From assembly GCF_900499005.1 (NCBI RefSeq), contig NZ_LS991317.1, positions 251,222 through 315,221 of the forward strand: DNA of 64,000 nucleotides, written 5' to 3'. A program made the position numbers and the translations under genes. Below are positions 61,880 to 64,000 of this stretch, piece by piece. Within the stretch, counting starts at the first letter, position 1. Each line of letters begins with the position of its first letter. Under the pieces are notes generated by a model. The model searched no databases. It saw only the letters and a program-made list of their open reading frames with translations, and was not told where the DNA came from. The stretch is from Actinomyces culturomici (GTDB taxonomy: Bacteria > Actinomycetota > Actinomycetes > Actinomycetales > Actinomycetaceae).

Positions 61880-62433
61880 GCCTCGTCCGACCCTTCGGCC
61901 TCGACCTCGTCGATGTCCTCGTCGACCTCGGACTCGGCGTCCTCGTCGGCGGGGAGGATGACGACGCAGCGGTGGGGCTCGGTGCCCTCGGACTCGGAGA
62001 CGAGGCCGGCCTCGGCGACGACGTCGTGGCAGACCTTGCGCTCGAAGGGGTTCATCGGCTCGAGCTTCTGCGGCTCGCCTGTGGCGCGCAGGCGCGCGAT
62101 CGCCTCCATGGTGAGGTCCTGCAGCTCGGCCTTCCGGTCGGCGCGGAAGCCGGCGATGTCGAGCATGAGGCGCGAGCGCTCCCCGGTCTCGGTCTGAACG
62201 GCGAGGCGGGTGAGCTCCTGGAGGGCGTCGAGGACCTCCCCGTCCTCGCCGACGAGGCGCTCGAGGGCGGCGGGGTTCTCGGAGATGATCTCGACGCTCG
62301 CGCGCCCGTTCTCGACGTCGATCTCGATGTCGCCGTCGAGGTCGGCGATGTCGAGGAGTTCCTCGAGGTAGTCGGCGGCGAGCTCGCCCTCCTCCTCGAG
62401 GCGGCTGAGCTTGTCCTTCTGGTTCTCGGTCAT
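61876..62433 (-). CDS. jag: Jag/KhpB-family RNA-binding protein
   Basis: A 185-residue protein with an acidic N-terminus, a KH domain at about residues 25-95 (IEIDVENGRASVEIISENPAALERLVG) and an R3H domain near 100-150 (LEPMNPFERKVCHDVVAEA). The C-terminus is strongly acidic. It binds RNA and is linked to cell-wall and elongation control in Gram-positive bacteria. The gene order yidC-jag-rsmG-parAB is the usual actinobacterial one. Confidence 0.92.
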   Translation of the reverse strand: MTENQKDKLSRLEEEGELAADYLEELLDIADLDGDIEIDVENGRASVEIISENPAALERLVGEDGEVLDALQELTRLAVQTETGERSRLMLDIAGFRADRKAELQDLTMEAIARLRATGEPQKLEPMNPFERKVCHDVVAEAGLVSESEGTEPHRCVVILPADEDAESEVDEDIDEVEAEGSDEA

Positions 62434-62513
62434 TGCGGGTCTCCCGATTCGTGTGGGCGAGGGCTGGTGGTGGGGGCGGCGTCGCCCCCGCGGGTCGTTC
62501 GGCGCGCGGCCGG

Positions 62514-63857
62514 TCAGCGACCCTTCTTCTTGTTCTGCTCGCGACGGGCCTTGCGGCGCGCCTGCCGACGGCGTTCGATCTCCTCCGGGCTGAGGCCCGA
62601 CGGGCTCTCGGAAGCGGCCTCCTTGCGGGCCTCGCGGGCACGGGTCCGCTCGGCCTCGGCGAGACGCTCCTCGCGCGAGAGCTTCTTGTGCTGGTCGCGG
62701 CGCTCCTGCTGGGCCTTGCGCTCGTCGGCCTTGGCGGTGGCCTGACGGACGCCGTGCATCCACATCTCGTCGGGGAGGGTCGTCCACTCCTGGTTCGCGA
62801 GGTTGCGGAGGATCGACACCTTGTCGCCGGCGGTCATCGTCTCCGGGAAGTCGGTCGCGACCTTCTCGCCCTTGGCGCGCTGGGCGGCCTCGGCGTAGGT
62901 CTTCTCATTGAGGGCGACGACCGCGGGGTCGGCGGCGGACGAGGGGAGGGCGGCGCGCTCGGCGTCGTAGGACGCGAAGAAGGGCTTCGCCCACTCGATG
63001 TACTTCGCGTGGCGGCGGTCGACCAGCTCCTTGTAGGCGGGGGAGCCCGGGGTCGGCATGACGCGGATCGTCCAGTAGGTCTGGGCGATCGCCCAGATGG
63101 AGGCCGTCACCATGTAGATGAGGACGCCCATCTGGAAGAACGCGCCGGAGAAGAGGTACATGAGCGGCATCATGTAGAGCATCGACTTCTGCGACTGGAC
63201 CATCGGGTTGTTCGGGTCCATCGCCGGCGGCATGTTCCGGACCATCGAGATCCGCATCGAGAAGAACTGGAGCACCATCATCACGGCGATGAAGATGACG
63301 AAGACGGCGACCGCGGCCGCGCCGTCGCCCGAGGTGATGGTGTGGGAGAGCGGGACGCCGAAGACGGTCGAGCCGTTGATCGACTTCGCGAGCTCCTGCG
63401 TGATCGGACCGAGGTGATCGGTCTCGATGTTCGCGTACTTGTAGGTGCCGGCGGCGAGGTCCTTCACCGCGTAGATCGCGCGGTACATCGCGAAGAGGAT
63501 CGGCATCTGCACGAGGAGCGGCAGGCACGAGGCGAAGGGGCTCACCTTGTACTTCTTGTAGAGCTCCTGGGTCTCCTCGGCCTGCTTCTGGCGCGAGACC
63601 TGGTCCGTCTTGCCCTTGTACTTCGCCTGGATGCGCTGCATCTCCGGCTGGACGGCCTGCATGGCGCGCGAGCTCTTGATCTGCTTGAGGAAGAGCGGAA
63701 CGATCGCGATGCGGACGATGAGGGTGAGTAGAACGATCGAGATCACCCACGCCGCGCCGGATCCCGAGGAGAATCCGAGGACGACGAGGAGGTCGTGGAT
63801 CTTCACCCACACCCACGCCACCGCGACGGCGAAGGGGTGAAGGATCTTGTCGAACAT
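62514..63857 (-). CDS. yidC: Membrane protein insertase YidC
   Basis: A 447-residue Oxa1-type insertase: a helix near residue 1-45, the IVLLTLIVRIAIVPLFLKQIKSSRAMQAVQPEMQ core at about 42-75 with the hydrophilic-groove Arg (in LIVRI), FASCLPLLVQMPILFAMYRAIY near 108-130, and three further helices to about 285; a Lys/Arg-rich cytoplasmic tail follows, typical of Gram-positive YidC and ribosome binding. It inserts and folds inner-membrane proteins. AAGGAG precedes the ATG. Confidence 0.96.
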   Translation of the reverse strand: MFDKILHPFAVAVAWVWVKIHDLLVVLGFSSGSGAAWVISIVLLTLIVRIAIVPLFLKQIKSSRAMQAVQPEMQRIQAKYKGKTDQVSRQKQAEETQELYKKYKVSPFASCLPLLVQMPILFAMYRAIYAVKDLAAGTYKYANIETDHLGPITQELAKSINGSTVFGVPLSHTITSGDGAAAVAVFVIFIAVMMVLQFFSMRISMVRNMPPAMDPNNPMVQSQKSMLYMMPLMYLFSGAFFQMGVLIYMVTASIWAIAQTYWTIRVMPTPGSPAYKELVDRRHAKYIEWAKPFFASYDAERAALPSSAADPAVVALNEKTYAEAAQRAKGEKVATDFPETMTAGDKVSILRNLANQEWTTLPDEMWMHGVRQATAKADERKAQQERRDQHKKLSREERLAEAERTRAREARKEAASESPSGLSPEEIERRRQARRKARREQNKKKGR

Positions 63858-63884
63858 GCGCGCTCCTTCAGGAAGTGCGGGCGC

Positions 63885-64000
63885 CCTCGGCGCCCTTCGG
63901 TCGTCCGGCCGCAGCCGGGGGGTTCTGGGGGACGAGGGCGGCTCCGGCCTCGTCCCCCAGAACCCCCCGGCTGCGGCCGGACGACCGAAGGGCGCCGAGG
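63885..64000. repeat. Perfect 53-bp inverted repeat at the window edge
   Basis: Arms 63885-63937 and 63948-64000 are exact reverse complements, with a 10-base loop GCGGCTCCGG. The repeat stops exactly at the window end, so the true length is unknown and may be longer. It lies between yidC and whatever precedes it, where yidD, rnpA or rpmH would be expected. It may be a strong terminator, a real inverted duplication, or a fold-back assembly artefact. Confidence 0.75.

Noticed and set aside
63885..64000. Hairpin telomere of a linear replicon
   Set aside because: The location inside the yidC/dnaA region, the window cut and the lack of any telomere-associated gene make a repeat or artefact far likelier.
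1..64000. CRISPR arrays, tRNA or rRNA genes, insertion sequences
   Set aside because: No regularly spaced repeats, no tRNA-like cloverleaf ends and no transposase-like protein were recognised on either strand.

Overview
This is a GC-rich actinobacterial chromosome segment, most like Actinomyces/Schaalia in gene content and order. That placement is inferred from protein resemblance and synteny, with no database search. The right end is origin-proximal: yidC, jag, rsmG, parA and parB run in one direction, with three perfect parS sites, as in many actinobacteria close to dnaA. Most of the window is about 70-75% G+C, but the 10.3-17.1 kb operon, the 6-7.7 kb toxin-antitoxin patch and the 47.4-54.1 kb defence operon are visibly less GC-rich, which suggests acquisition.

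Left part (1-10.2 kb): the end of a sugar-porter MFS gene; a TetR regulator divergent from a GH3 glycosidase, MFS transporter and TauE-like permease operon with a palindromic operator in the promoter; a small toxin-antitoxin patch (RHH antitoxin with a broken toxin, PIN toxin with HTH antitoxin); glycerate kinase; an aldose-1-epimerase-like protein.

Sugar islands (10.3-46.1 kb): (a) a ribose-type ABC transporter with a SIS-domain sugar-phosphate isomerase and an FGGY kinase, divergent from a SorC-type regulator and followed by an AGE-family sugar isomerase, with no obvious known pathway; (b) a xylan/xylo-oligosaccharide island: an ABC importer, a GH120 beta-xylosidase, two GH3 enzymes and a frameshifted acetylxylan esterase, divergent from a LacI regulator with a duplicated operator; (c) xylA-xylB-MFS, divergent from a ROK-type XylR with a palindromic operator on the xylA promoter. 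Together (b) and (c) import xylo-oligosaccharides, deacetylate and hydrolyse them, and convert xylose to xylulose 5-phosphate; (d) a ribose/allose-like operon (rbsD, rbsK, binding protein, ATPase, two permeases, RpiB-like isomerase) with LacI-type operators, next to a zinc dehydrogenase and a LacI regulator.

Defence and scars (46.2-54.8 kb): a complete type I Wadjet anti-plasmid operon (jetABCD) lies between gene debris: a methyltransferase and an Old Yellow Enzyme gene that face each other and have both lost their 3' halves, and on the other side an internally deleted AlbA_2/ATP-binding gene.

Right part (55-64 kb): a PLP aminotransferase, a D-alanine-D-alanine ligase-type protein, a HAD phosphatase, then parB/parS/parA/rsmG/jag/yidC. 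The window ends inside a perfect 53-bp inverted repeat upstream of yidC. I saw no tRNA, rRNA, CRISPR array or insertion sequence.
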